Source of the DNA: Xylophilus ampelinus
GTDB lineage: Bacteria; Pseudomonadota; Gammaproteobacteria; Burkholderiales; Burkholderiaceae_C
Length of the DNA: 64,000 bases
Direction: 5' to 3'
Assembly (NCBI RefSeq): GCF_901875635.1
Contig: NZ_CABFMN010000022.1
Coordinates: forward strand, 45,838 to 109,837
The notes beneath the pieces are model-generated. The model made no database searches, was not told where the DNA came from, and worked only from the letters and a program-made list of their open reading frames with translations. Within the stretch, counting starts at the first letter, position 1; every line of letters begins with the position of its first letter. Shown in pieces: positions 8,679 to 16,419 of this stretch. A program made the position numbers and the translations under genes.

Positions 8679-9287
8679 TGAATCGCCCCGGCTTCGCTAG
8701 ACACTTTTGAGCCGTTGGGAATGGCGACGTTCGAACGCTACCGGCGAAGTGTCTCCGGCAGTGCCATGGCGCCGCTTTGGGTTGTAGAACATCTCGATGC
8801 AGTTGAAGGCATCAGCCTTGGCGGCATCGCGCGTCGAATAGAACTGGCGACGGATGCGTTCGCGCTTGAGCAACTGGAAGAAGCTCTTGGCCACCGCGTT
8901 GTCGTGGCAATTGCCGCGTCGGCTCATACTGTGGAGATCGGGTTGTGATCGCGCAGGAAGTCCTGCCAGTCACGCCCGGTGAACTGACTGCCCTGATCCG
9001 AATGCACCGTGACTGGCTGCTTGAGTCGACGACGCCACAAGGCCATCACCAGCGCATCGAGCACCAAGCCAGTGTCGATGCGGCTACCCATTGACCGGCC
9101 GACCACCTGACGCGAGAACAGGTCGACCACCACGGCCAGGTACAGCCAGCCCTCGTGGGTACGGATGTACGTGATGTCGGTCTCGTGTTCATGCCGCTCT
9201 TCGGGGTATCTCTGCTTGCTCGTGGCAACTCCTATTGGTGCCTCAGGTTTGAGGCTCAGAGGTGTCTAGAAAACCCGGGGCGATTCA
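8679..9287 (-). mobile_element. Internally deleted IS3-family element (609 bp)
   Basis: The element is bounded by matching 25-bp terminal inverted repeats at 8679-8703 and 9263-9287. Both read inward as TGAATCGCCCCGG, then six variable bases, then TAGACA. Intact relatives are about 1.2 kb, so roughly half is missing. The remaining transposase codons run on the minus strand. The flanking trinucleotides differ (gtt on the left, gga on the right), so no target duplication remains. It keeps both ends but cannot make its own transposase, like a MITE. Confidence 0.8.
8697..9223 (-). pseudogene. IS3-family transposase remnant (OrfA start fused to OrfB end)
   Basis: Reading the minus strand from 9223, the codons give the first residues of an IS3-type OrfA (SKQRYPEE) and then jump directly to the middle of OrfB (ETDITYIRTHEGWLYLA), which continues through DLFSRQVVG and the DDE-domain HSDQGSQFT. 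A one-base deletion near 8928 shifts the frame. The end of OrfB (MSRRGNCHDNAVAKSFF to the stop at 8697) is in the next frame and carries the last catalytic-core segment, with the usual final-Glu site (E in AESFF of relatives) changed to Lys. The OrfA start codon has become ACG, 5 nt behind an intact AGGAG. It is clearly inactive. Confidence 0.85.
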
Positions 9288-9465
9288 GGACGAGATGCCC
9301 TGAAAAGCGTGTTGACTGGGCAAGTCGAATTGAAGGAGCCTCTGTCGATCAGTGAGATTGCCGCCGCGGCTGAGATGGCTCATGAGGCCGAGCTACGCAG
9401 GTCGACCAACTTGGTGCGAGGCCGAGGGCGGCGAGCGACCCGACCCCCGACCAGTTTCACAGCCA

Positions 9466-9502
9466 AAGAAAAAGCCACTGCCGAAGTGACGACAGCGGCT
9501 TT
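9466..9502 (-). terminator. Intrinsic terminator downstream of tRNA-Ser
   Basis: On the minus strand a stem of AAAGCC-x-CTG and CAG-x-GGCTTT (with one mismatch) is followed by TTTCTTT. It lies about 70 nt beyond the 3' end of tRNA-Ser and fits as its terminator. Confidence 0.6.
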
Positions 9503-9571
9503 GCTTTATGTGGGTTTCTTTGCGGGACTCAACACAAAAACTTGCGTAACCCTTTGATTCTCTTGACTTAT

Positions 9572-9659
9572 TGGCGGAGAGTGTGAGATTCGAACTCACG
9601 GACGGTTGCCCGTCGGCAGTTTTCAAGACTGCTGGTTTAAACCGCTCACCCAACTCTCC
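9572..9659 (-). tRNA. tRNA-Ser (UGA)
   Basis: An 88-nt class II tRNA with encoded CCA. The acceptor stem GGAGAGT/ACTCTCC, the anticodon stem GCAGT/ACTGC around loop CTTGAAA (anticodon TGA), the long variable arm and the GTTCGAATC T-loop are all readable. The accessory patch abuts its 3' end. Confidence 0.95.
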
Positions 9660-9768
9660 GAGCCGCCGATTCTAGGCCGATGGGCGACGAAGTCGAATTG
9701 GTAACGAACGTGACGATTTTGGCCACAGTCCCCGCACCGCCTGGGCCAGCGGCCGATTGCACTTTCCC

Positions 9769-11016
9769 TCAGCCAGCGGACGGCAGGAAGAGTTCCTGTA
9801 GATTGCTCAGGAAATCGAAGCCGCGCTCCGTGGGCCACACGCGGTGCAGGTCGCGCGCCAGCAGACCGAGGCGCTCGGCCTCTTCGAGCGGGCGCTGGAT
9901 GGCGCTGATGGCCAGGCCCGTGCGTTCTGCGAACTGCATGAGCGTGAAGCCGTCCTTCAGCCGAAGGGCATTGAGCATGAACTCGAAGGGCAGATCGGCC
10001 AGCGCGACCTCGTCGCTCTGCGCCACAGCCTGCCCCGCCATCGCGTTGGCCATGTAGCGCTGCGGGTCGCGAAAACGCACCTGCCGCACGATGCGGTGCG
10101 CGAAGCTGAGCTTGCCGTGCGCGCCCGCACCCAGCCCCAGGTAGTCGCCGAACTGCCAATAGTTGAGGTTGTGGGCGCAGGCATGGCCGGCGCGCGCGTA
10201 GGCCGAGACCTCGTAGCGCTTCAGGCCCACCGTCGCCGTGCGCTCGGTGATGCGGTCGAGCATCGTGTAGGCGATGTCGTCGTCGGGCAGCGCCGGCGGA
10301 TGCTTGGCGAAGAAAGTGTTGGGCTCGATGGTGAGGTGGTAGATCGACAGGTGCGGCGGCTGCAGCGCCAGCGCCTGGTCGAGGTCGGCATCCAGACCTT
10401 GCAGCGTCTGACCCGGCAACGCGTACATCAGGTCGAGGTTGAAGGTGTCGAAGGCGCTCGCCGCCTCCTCGACGGCCGCGATGGCCTGGGCATGGTCGTG
10501 CACGCGGCCGATGGCCTTCAGGTGCGCATCGTCGAAGCTCTGCACGCCGACCGACAGGCGCGTGACGCCAGCGGCGCGATAGGCACGGAAGCGGTCGCGC
10601 TCGAAGGTGCCGGGGTTGGCCTCGAGCGTGACCTCGCAGTCGGGCTCGACCTTCAGGCGCGCGCGCACGTCGCCCAGCAGGCGATCGATGGCTTCGGGCG
10701 AGAACAGGCTGGGCGTGCCGCCGCCGATGAAGATGGTGTGCACCGGCCGACCCCACACCAGTGGCAGCGCAGCGTCGAGGTCGGCGATGACGGCGTCGAT
10801 GTAGGCCTGCTCCGGAACGCGCTCTCCGTGCCGGGATTCGTGCGAGTTGAAGTCGCAGTACGGGCACTTGCGCAGGCACCACGGCAGGTGGATGTACAGC
10901 GACAGCGGCGGCAGCGCGGCCAGCTGCAGCGGGCCGGGCCGCATCAGGTGCAGCACGTCGTTGGCCTGCGCCGCGCCCTCGGCGGCGGAAGGCACGGGAC
11001 GGATGGGAATGTTCAC
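9769..11016 (-). CDS. hemW: HemW, radical SAM heme chaperone
   Basis: A 415-residue HemN-like radical SAM protein. The CxxxCxxC cluster is WCLRKCPYC near residue 50, followed by the GGTPS stretch. It has the HemW type of cluster rather than the longer HemN N-terminus, so heme transfer or storage is more likely than coproporphyrinogen oxidation. The start is a GTG four nucleotides after the rdgB stop. The rph-rdgB-hemW order on one strand is typical of betaproteobacteria and suggests one operon. Confidence 0.9.
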   Translation of the reverse strand: MNIPIRPVPSAAEGAAQANDVLHLMRPGPLQLAALPPLSLYIHLPWCLRKCPYCDFNSHESRHGERVPEQAYIDAVIADLDAALPLVWGRPVHTIFIGGGTPSLFSPEAIDRLLGDVRARLKVEPDCEVTLEANPGTFERDRFRAYRAAGVTRLSVGVQSFDDAHLKAIGRVHDHAQAIAAVEEAASAFDTFNLDLMYALPGQTLQGLDADLDQALALQPPHLSIYHLTIEPNTFFAKHPPALPDDDIAYTMLDRITERTATVGLKRYEVSAYARAGHACAHNLNYWQFGDYLGLGAGAHGKLSFAHRIVRQVRFRDPQRYMANAMAGQAVAQSDEVALADLPFEFMLNALRLKDGFTLMQFAERTGLAISAIQRPLEEAERLGLLARDLHRVWPTERGFDFLSNLQELFLPSAG

Positions 11017-11020
11017 GGCC

Positions 11021-11638
11021 TCAAGTGCCGGCGCCAGACAGCGCCCAGCGATCGCGCATCAGCTCGACCATGGCCCGGGCCGCCTGGCCCCGGTGGCTGT
11101 TCGCGTTCTTCACCTCGGGCGACAGCTGCGCGACGGTACGGCCGAAGGCGGGCAGGAACATCACGGGGTCGAAGCCGAAACCCTGCTCACCGACGGGCTC
11201 GCGCGTGATCTCGCCGACCACGCGCCCGACGGCGATGAGTGGCTCCGGATCGTCGTGCCGGAGCAGCGCGACCAGCGTGCTGACCAGCGCCGCGCGGCGG
11301 TTGGCGACACCTTGCATCTGCTCGAGCAGAGCGCGCACGTTGTGGGCGTCGCCCTTGGGGTAGCCGAACTGCGTGGCGTAGAAGGCGGTGTCGACGCCGG
11401 GCAGGCCGCCGAAGGCGTCGACACACAGTCCGGCATCGTCGGCCACGGCGGGCAGGCCGGTGGCGGCGCTGGCGTGGCGCGCCTTGGCCAGGGCGTTCTC
11501 GACGAAGGTGCGAAAAGGTTCGTCGGCCTCGCCCACGCCGAGCTCTGACTGGCGCACCAGTTGCACGCCCAGCGGCCCGAAGAGCTGCTGCAGTTCGGCG
11601 AGCTTGCCGGCATTGTTGGAGGCGAGGACCAGTTTCAT
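11021..11638 (-). CDS. rdgB: RdgB, XTP/dITP pyrophosphatase
   Basis: A 205-residue Ham1/RdgB enzyme that hydrolyses dITP, XTP and related deaminated nucleotides to keep them out of DNA and RNA. Visible motifs are SNNAGK near the N-terminus, the ENALAKAR block, ADDAGLCV, the GFGFDPV loop and the SHRGQA end, all standard for the family. It is expressed in the rph-rdgB-hemW direction, 46 nt after rph, and the spacer is filled by a dispersed repeat. Confidence 0.93.
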   Translation of the reverse strand: MKLVLASNNAGKLAELQQLFGPLGVQLVRQSELGVGEADEPFRTFVENALAKARHASAATGLPAVADDAGLCVDAFGGLPGVDTAFYATQFGYPKGDAHNVRALLEQMQGVANRRAALVSTLVALLRHDDPEPLIAVGRVVGEITREPVGEQGFGFDPVMFLPAFGRTVAQLSPEVKNANSHRGQAARAMVELMRDRWALSGAGT

Positions 11639-11640
11639 GA

Positions 11641-11700
11641 ATAAAAAGCGGCTGCAGCGCCCACCGGACGGGCGCCGGCAGCTATCAATTCGATAGCGAT
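11641..11700 (-). repeat. Dispersed 65-bp repeat, copy A
   Basis: Read on the minus strand: GCTATCGAATTGATAGCTGC, then a GC-rich arm around GGGCGCTGCAG, ending in a T-run. It overlaps the last codons of rph (…QSLSN stop), so the stop codon of RNase PH comes from the repeat. Confidence 0.8.
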
Positions 11701-12413
11701 TGCTTCTGCAGTTCGACCAGCTCGCCGATGCCCTTCTCGGCCAGGGCGAGCAGTTGGTTCATTTCGTCGCGCGTGAAGGCCACGCCCTCGGCCGTGCCCT
11801 GCACCTCGACGAAGTGGCCGGCACCGGTCATCACGACGTTCATGTCGGTGTCGCAGGCCGAGTCTTCGGTGTACTCGAGGTCGAGCAGCGGCGTGCCGCC
11901 GACGATGCCCACCGAGATGGCGGCCACCGGGCCCTTGATCGGCGAGGTGGCGAGGCTGCCTGCGGCGATCAGCTTGTTCACGGCGTCCTGCGCGGCCACG
12001 AAGGCACCGGTGATGGCTGCGGTGCGCGTGCCCCCGTCGGCTTGCAGCACGTCGCAGTCCAGGTGGATGGTGCGCTCGCCCAGTGCGGCGAGGTCGAACA
12101 CGGCGCGCATCGATCGGCCGATGAGGCGCTGGATCTCCTGCGTGCGGCCGGTCTGCTTGCCCTTGGCCGCCTCGCGACTGCTGCGGGTGTGGGTGGCGCG
12201 CGGCAACATGCCGTACTCGGCCGTCACCCAGCCTTCGCCGCTGCCCTTCTTGTGCGGCGGCACCTTCTCCTCGATCGAGGCGGTGCACAGCACGCGCGTC
12301 TGACCGAACTCGATGAGGACCGAGCCCTCGGCATGGATGGTGAAGCCGCGGGTGATGCGCACGGGCCGCAACTGGTCGGCGGCGCGGCCGCCGCTTCGTG
12401 TGAAAGCAGTCAT
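11685..12413 (-). CDS. rph: RNase PH
   Basis: A 242-residue phosphorolytic 3'-5' exoribonuclease that trims tRNA 3' ends. Family landmarks are [17 protein letters not shown], the [20 protein letters not shown] block with the RNA- and phosphate-binding arginines, and the [14 protein letters not shown] metal-site stretch. Length matches the family. Its last five codons and stop lie inside dispersed repeat copy A. Confidence 0.95.
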   Translation of the reverse strand: MTAFTRSGGRAADQLRPVRITRGFTIHAEGSVLIEFGQTRVLCTASIEEKVPPHKKGSGEGWVTAEYGMLPRATHTRSSREAAKGKQTGRTQEIQRLIGRSMRAVFDLAALGERTIHLDCDVLQADGGTRTAAITGAFVAAQDAVNKLIAAGSLATSPIKGPVAAISVGIVGGTPLLDLEYTEDSACDTDMNVVMTGAGHFVEVQGTAEGVAFTRDEMNQLLALAEKGIGELVELQKQSLSN

Positions 12414-12449
12414 TCGGGAACGGGAAAGAAAAGGGGGAGAAGAAAACGA

Positions 12450-13355
12450 TCAGCTCTTGCGCGAGGCCGCGGAACGCCGGATGGCCTCGTTGATCTCGGC
12501 GATCGAGCGCTCGATGGCGTCGTCGTCCAGGTCATCGATCTCGCCGTCGGCCGGCATGCCGGCCTGGATGGTGGAGGCGAACACGTCGTCGCTGATGCCG
12601 TCGGTCGAGACGCCGGCATCGGCGCCAGGCACGTCGGGGGTTTCCCACTCGATGGCGATCAGGGTCACGTTGTCGCCATTGGGGCCGCCACGGCGCAACG
12701 CCATCTCGACCAGCTCCGGCGCCGCATCGGAGACCTTGCCGGTCGACAGGGAACGCACGAGCAGCAGGTCGTCCATCACGCCCCATAGCCCATCGGAGCA
12801 CAGCATGAGCCTGTCGCCCTGCTGCAGCATGAGCGGCGCAGACACCTCGAACAGCGGCGTGCTGGGCGATCCCAGGCAGGTCAGGAGCAGGTTGCGGTTG
12901 ACGGGCTCGTTGCCGCCATTGGGACGCGGGCGTTCGGCATGCGAGTGGTCACGCGTGCGCATCAGCATCTGCCCGTCGCGCACGACGTACAGCCGCGAAT
13001 CGCCGCAGTGGATCCAGGTGGCGGTGTTGCCCTGCAGGACGGCCGCGACCACGGTGGTGCGCGGCGTGTCGAGCATGGCCTTGTTGCTCGCGTAACGCAT
13101 GATCTGCTGGTGCGCAGCCATCACGGCGGAGGCGAGGAAGGTCTTGACATCCTTCAGCGTGGGCCGTGCCTCCCGCTGGTAGAGCGCCGCGATGGTCTGC
13201 ATCGCCAGCTGGGCCGCGACCTCGCCTTCAGGATGGCCACCCATGCCGTCGGCGAGCAGGAACAGGCCCGACTCCCGCGTGTAGCAATAGCCCATGCGGT
13301 CTTCGTTCTTGACGCGGCCGCCCTTGCGGCTGACCTGGAAGACGGAGAACTTCAC
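12450..13355 (-). CDS. PP2C-family Ser/Thr protein phosphatase
   Basis: A 301-residue PPM/PP2C phosphatase. The metal-binding aspartates are D19 (VKNEDR), D36 (LLADGMGGH), D188 (CSDGLWG) and D228 (GPNGDNVT). The last ~60 residues form an acidic tail outside the catalytic core. It is encoded directly downstream of a Ser/Thr kinase on the same strand, a pairing conserved in many Burkholderiales, so it most likely dephosphorylates the kinase or its targets. No membrane segment is present. Confidence 0.9.
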   Translation of the reverse strand: MKFSVFQVSRKGGRVKNEDRMGYCYTRESGLFLLADGMGGHPEGEVAAQLAMQTIAALYQREARPTLKDVKTFLASAVMAAHQQIMRYASNKAMLDTPRTTVVAAVLQGNTATWIHCGDSRLYVVRDGQMLMRTRDHSHAERPRPNGGNEPVNRNLLLTCLGSPSTPLFEVSAPLMLQQGDRLMLCSDGLWGVMDDLLLVRSLSTGKVSDAAPELVEMALRRGGPNGDNVTLIAIEWETPDVPGADAGVSTDGISDDVFASTIQAGMPADGEIDDLDDDAIERSIAEINEAIRRSAASRKS

Positions 13356-13422
13356 GGCAGGCGTGCGGCCCGGCGGGCGGCGATCGACGCACGCGCGGTG
13401 CGGGACGGGAATGTGGGCGCGT

Positions 13423-14430
13423 TCATGCGGGTCGGGTGGTGGGCGCCACGGCCTTGGGCAGCGCCTTCTTCTCGTAGGAGCGCATGTTGTCGATCGACAG
13501 GCGCATCTTCTCGCCCACCGACAGCTTGGTGTACCGACGTTCGCCCTCGCGGCTGAGCTCTTTCTGCAGCGCGAAGACCGACTGCGGGCGCGACAGCGGA
13601 TCGAGCGACATGCACCACTCCACCACCTCGATCAGGTCGTCGGAATACACGCCGCGCAGGCGCGACAGAGAGAGCCCCAGACGGTCCTTCTCGATGCGCT
13701 GGGGCGCGTCGTTGGGTGGGTAGCCGTGCATGCAGGCGTAGATGCACGCGCCGATGGCATAGATGTCGGTCCACGGCCCCATCGACGAATCGCGGCGGTA
13801 CATCTCCGGGGCCGCGAAGCCTGGCGTGTACATGGGGCGGATGAAGTTGCCTTCCTTGCTGAGCACTTCGCGCGCGGCGCCGAAGTCGATCATCACGGCG
13901 CGGTCGTCCTCGGTGACGAAGATGTTGGCCGGCTTGATATCCAGGTGCAGCATCTTGTGCTGGTGCACCACACGCAGGCCGCGCAGGATTTCGTCGAAGA
14001 GCGAGCGGATGGTGGATTCGCGGAAGACCTTGGCCTTCTTCAGGTCGCGGGCGGTGACGATGAAGTCCTGCAGCGTGGCGCCGTCCAGGAAGTTCATCAC
14101 CATGTAGACGGTCTCGTTCTCGCGGAAGAAGTTCAGCACGCTCACGACGGAGGCGTGCGAGATCTGCGCCAGGGATCGCCCTTCCTCGAAGAAGCTCTTG
14201 AGGCCGAGGCGATAAAGCGACAGCTTTTCAGGAGGCACCTGCGGCGCCAGTTCGCCCATGGCACGCGTGGCCAGTGACGAGGGCAGGTATTCCTTGATCG
14301 CGACCTGCTGCCCCGACGAATCGACGGCCAGGTAGACGACGCCGAACCCCCCCGCCGACAGCCGCCGCACGACGCGGTAGCCGCCGATGACCGTGTCGGG
14401 CAACAGGGGCGACGGTTTGACCTTTGACAT
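13423..14430 (-). CDS. Soluble Ser/Thr protein kinase
   Basis: A 335-residue Hanks-type kinase that is almost only a catalytic domain. It has a glycine loop SAGGFGVVY (25-33), ATP-anchoring K46 in AIKEY, the catalytic loop HLDIKPAN (D164, an HLD variant of HRD) and D182 in DFG. An activation segment with [12 protein letters not shown] follows. No transmembrane or extracellular sensor domain is visible, so the signal must be internal or come through a partner. I chose ATG 14430 (MSKVKPS); a start seven codons upstream is less likely. It faces yicC divergently and precedes the PP2C phosphatase. Confidence 0.9.
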   Translation of the reverse strand: MSKVKPSPLLPDTVIGGYRVVRRLSAGGFGVVYLAVDSSGQQVAIKEYLPSSLATRAMGELAPQVPPEKLSLYRLGLKSFFEEGRSLAQISHASVVSVLNFFRENETVYMVMNFLDGATLQDFIVTARDLKKAKVFRESTIRSLFDEILRGLRVVHQHKMLHLDIKPANIFVTEDDRAVMIDFGAAREVLSKEGNFIRPMYTPGFAAPEMYRRDSSMGPWTDIYAIGACIYACMHGYPPNDAPQRIEKDRLGLSLSRLRGVYSDDLIEVVEWCMSLDPLSRPQSVFALQKELSREGERRYTKLSVGEKMRLSIDNMRSYEKKALPKAVAPTTRPA

Positions 14431-14543
14431 AATCCGGGAGTTTCGCCCCAAGGCGACGGAGCGGCAAGCGAACGCGATGCCGGAACCTCCTGCACAGGCC
14501 GATCACACGGGGCGATTCAGCGGACGAACAACAGCGAGGCTCG

Positions 14544-15470
14544 ATGCCAGTTTACAGCATGACCGGCTACGCCAGTGGCCAGAGCGGCCCGGCCGGCACC
14601 CCCGCGGACAGCGAGGTGCGCACGCTCGCGACGGGCCAGCCCGGCGGGCGCCTGGGCGTGGAAATCCGCTCGGTCAACAGCCGATTCCTGGACCTCAGCT
14701 TCAAGCTTTCGGAAGAGCTACGGCAGCACGAACCGGCATTGCGCGAGTTGCTGACACAACGGCTCAAGCGCGGCAAGGTCGAGGTGCGTGCGGGCATCGA
14801 CCTGCAGGCTGGAGCGTCTCTTGCCGAGCCCTCCGCCCGCCTTCTTCAGCGCCTCAACGGCCTGCAGGACGCCATCAAGGCCTGGCTGCCACGCGCGAGC
14901 GAACTGAGCGTGGCGGATGTGCTGCGGCTGGCGGCCAGCGAGGCCGGCCGGCCGGCCCAGGGCGATTTCGATGTCGTGGGCACGGTGGCCGGCGTGGTCG
15001 ACGCGTTGATCGCAGCGCGCGCACGCGAGGGCGAGCGCCTGGCCGTCACGCTGCACGATCGTCTCGGCAGCCTGCGCGCGCTGGCACAGCAGGCCGGCCC
15101 GATCGTGCCGCAGTTGGTCGAACAGCAGCGCGCGCGCTTCCTGGAACGCTGGCAGGACGCGATGGGCCTGGCAGGCGGCGTCACGCCCGAGGCGGCGCAG
15201 GACCGCGCTCTGAGCGAAGCCACGGCCTTCGCCATCCGCATCGACGTCGCCGAGGAACTCACGCGGCTGACGGCGCACCTCGACGAGATCGAGCGGCTGC
15301 TCGACAAGGGCGGCGAAATCGGCAAGCGGCTGGACTTCCTGATCCAGGAACTGCACCGCGAGGCCAACACCTTCGGCTCCAAGTCGGCCGCGCTGGAACT
15401 GACGCGCATCGGTGTCGACATGAAGGTGCTGATCGAACAGATGCGCGAGCAGGTGCAGAACATCGAATGA
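14544..15470 (+). CDS. yicC: YicC family protein
   Basis: A 308-residue YicC/YloC protein, a family associated with endoribonuclease activity. It has the SMTGYA start, the [16 protein letters not shown] block, and the C-terminal DUF1732-type end [21 protein letters not shown]. It overlaps gmk by 4 nt (ATGA), a linkage common in proteobacteria. Confidence 0.92.
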   Translation: MPVYSMTGYASGQSGPAGTPADSEVRTLATGQPGGRLGVEIRSVNSRFLDLSFKLSEELRQHEPALRELLTQRLKRGKVEVRAGIDLQAGASLAEPSARLLQRLNGLQDAIKAWLPRASELSVADVLRLAASEAGRPAQGDFDVVGTVAGVVDALIAARAREGERLAVTLHDRLGSLRALAQQAGPIVPQLVEQQRARFLERWQDAMGLAGGVTPEAAQDRALSEATAFAIRIDVAEELTRLTAHLDEIERLLDKGGEIGKRLDFLIQELHREANTFGSKSAALELTRIGVDMKVLIEQMREQVQNIE

Positions 15471-16096
15471 CGGCCATGGACTATCCCGGCAATCTCTTCG
15501 TGGTGGCCGCGCCCAGTGGCGCCGGCAAATCCAGCCTGGTGAAGGCGCTGATGGAACTGGACTCGGCCGTGCAGCCCTCGGTGTCTCACACCACGCGGCC
15601 GCCGCGCGGACAGGAAAAGCACGGCCGCGAGTACTTCTTCGTGTCGCCGGCCGAGTTCGATGCCATGGTGGTCGGCGACGCCTTCGTCGAATGGGCGCAC
15701 GTGCACGGACAGCGCTACGGCACCTCGAAGAAGGCGGTGGAGGACCGCGTGGCGATGGGCGCGGACGTGATCCTGGAAATCGACTTCCAGGGCGCGCTGC
15801 AGATCCGCCAGGTGTTCGCCAACGCGGTCTTGATCTTCATCCTGCCGCCCAGTTGGGAAGAGTTGCGCTCTCGCCTGGAGCGCCGTGGCGAGGACGCCCC
15901 GGACATCATCGAACTGCGCCTGCGCAACGCCGCGGACGAGATGGCCAGGGCCAGCGAATTCGACTTCGTTATAATCAATGAGTTATTTGAACGCGCGCTT
16001 TTTGACCTCAAGGCGATCGTTCATGCGCAGCGGCTGCGGTATTCGGCCCAGCGCCGCGCCCGTGCCGACACCTTCGCGGCACTCAACATTCCCTGA
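15467..16096 (+). CDS. gmk: Guanylate kinase
   Basis: A 209-residue GMP kinase. P-loop [10 protein letters not shown], the GMP-binding [28 protein letters not shown] and RLRNA are all present. The start overlaps the yicC stop (ATGA); a second ATG three codons in is possible. Codons near the end (VIINELFE, 15967-15990) are unusually AT-rich for this genome and contain a perfect TATAAT, suggesting an embedded promoter for rpoZ. Confidence 0.95.
   Translation: MTAMDYPGNLFVVAAPSGAGKSSLVKALMELDSAVQPSVSHTTRPPRGQEKHGREYFFVSPAEFDAMVVGDAFVEWAHVHGQRYGTSKKAVEDRVAMGADVILEIDFQGALQIRQVFANAVLIFILPPSWEELRSRLERRGEDAPDIIELRLRNAADEMARASEFDFVIINELFERALFDLKAIVHAQRLRYSAQRRARADTFAALNIP
15970..15975 (+). promoter_or_regulatory. 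Candidate -10 box for rpoZ inside gmk
   Basis: A perfect TATAAT in an AT-rich island of the otherwise GC-rich gmk gene, 146 nt upstream of the rpoZ ATG. No good -35 hexamer is seen 17 nt upstream, so the promoter call rests on the -10 and the rare-codon patch. Confidence 0.4.
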
Positions 16097-16121
16097 CGCC
16101 ACCCACCCGAAAGATCAAGTC

Positions 16122-16325
16122 ATGGCCCGCATCACCGTCGAAGACTGCCTGCAACAGATCCCCAACCGCTTCCAGCTCGTGCTGGCGGCCACCTACCGTG
16201 CCCGCATGCTGAGCCAGGGCCACGCCCCCAAGATCGAGAGCAAGAACAAGCCGGCCGTCACTGCCCTGCGCGAGATCGCCGAAGGCAAGGTCGGCCTGGA
16301 GATGCTGAAGAAGGTGCCGGGCTGA
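16122..16325 (+). CDS. rpoZ: RNA polymerase omega subunit
   Basis: A 67-residue omega subunit, starting MARITVEDC with the [14 protein letters not shown] and [15 protein letters not shown] blocks that bind the beta' C-terminus. It stands between gmk and spoT as in most proteobacteria. A strong terminator follows, so spoT probably has its own promoter. Confidence 0.96.
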   Translation: MARITVEDCLQQIPNRFQLVLAATYRARMLSQGHAPKIESKNKPAVTALREIAEGKVGLEMLKKVPG

Positions 16326-16350
16326 AGCTAAGCCTTTTTGCCGCCAAAGG

Positions 16351-16375
16351 AAGCACCGCACGCGGTGCTTTTTTT
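16351..16375 (+). terminator. Intrinsic terminator after rpoZ
   Basis: Stem AGCACCG/CGGTGCT with a CACG loop, followed by TTTTTTT. It ends 45 nt before the spoT ATG. Confidence 0.85.
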
Positions 16376-16419
16376 GTGCCCGGACGCCTCGTTTCGATGC
16401 GCAGGCTAAAGTAGCGTCA

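Larger units (their letters stand above)
7508..9571. other. Small accessory patch between ghrA and tRNA-Ser
   Basis: About 2.06 kb of low coding density and lower GC than its surroundings (for example 7860-8060). It carries three short unassigned genes and an IS3-family remnant and ends at the 3' end of tRNA-Ser, a common integration site for islands. I found no integrase and no direct repeat of the tRNA 3' end at the far side, so it is better described as the residue of one or more insertions. The stretch 7815-8069 shows no gene I can support, and 9288-9463 has only an unrecognised 82-codon open frame. Confidence 0.45.

Noticed and set aside
8676..9290. Target-site duplication around the IS3 remnant.
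   Set aside because: The flanking trinucleotides gtt and gga do not match.
9309..9557. 82-codon plus-strand open frame before tRNA-Ser.
   Set aside because: It runs through the tRNA-Ser terminator on the other strand, lacks a recognisable family and has no ribosome site at a good distance.
7508..9660. Integrated element with att sites at tRNA-Ser.
   Set aside because: No integrase gene and no duplicate of the tRNA 3' end were found on the far side.
9623..10882. Long minus-strand frame overlapping hemW.
   Set aside because: Ala/Arg-rich shadow of hemW in another frame, typical of GC-rich DNA, and it runs through tRNA-Ser.
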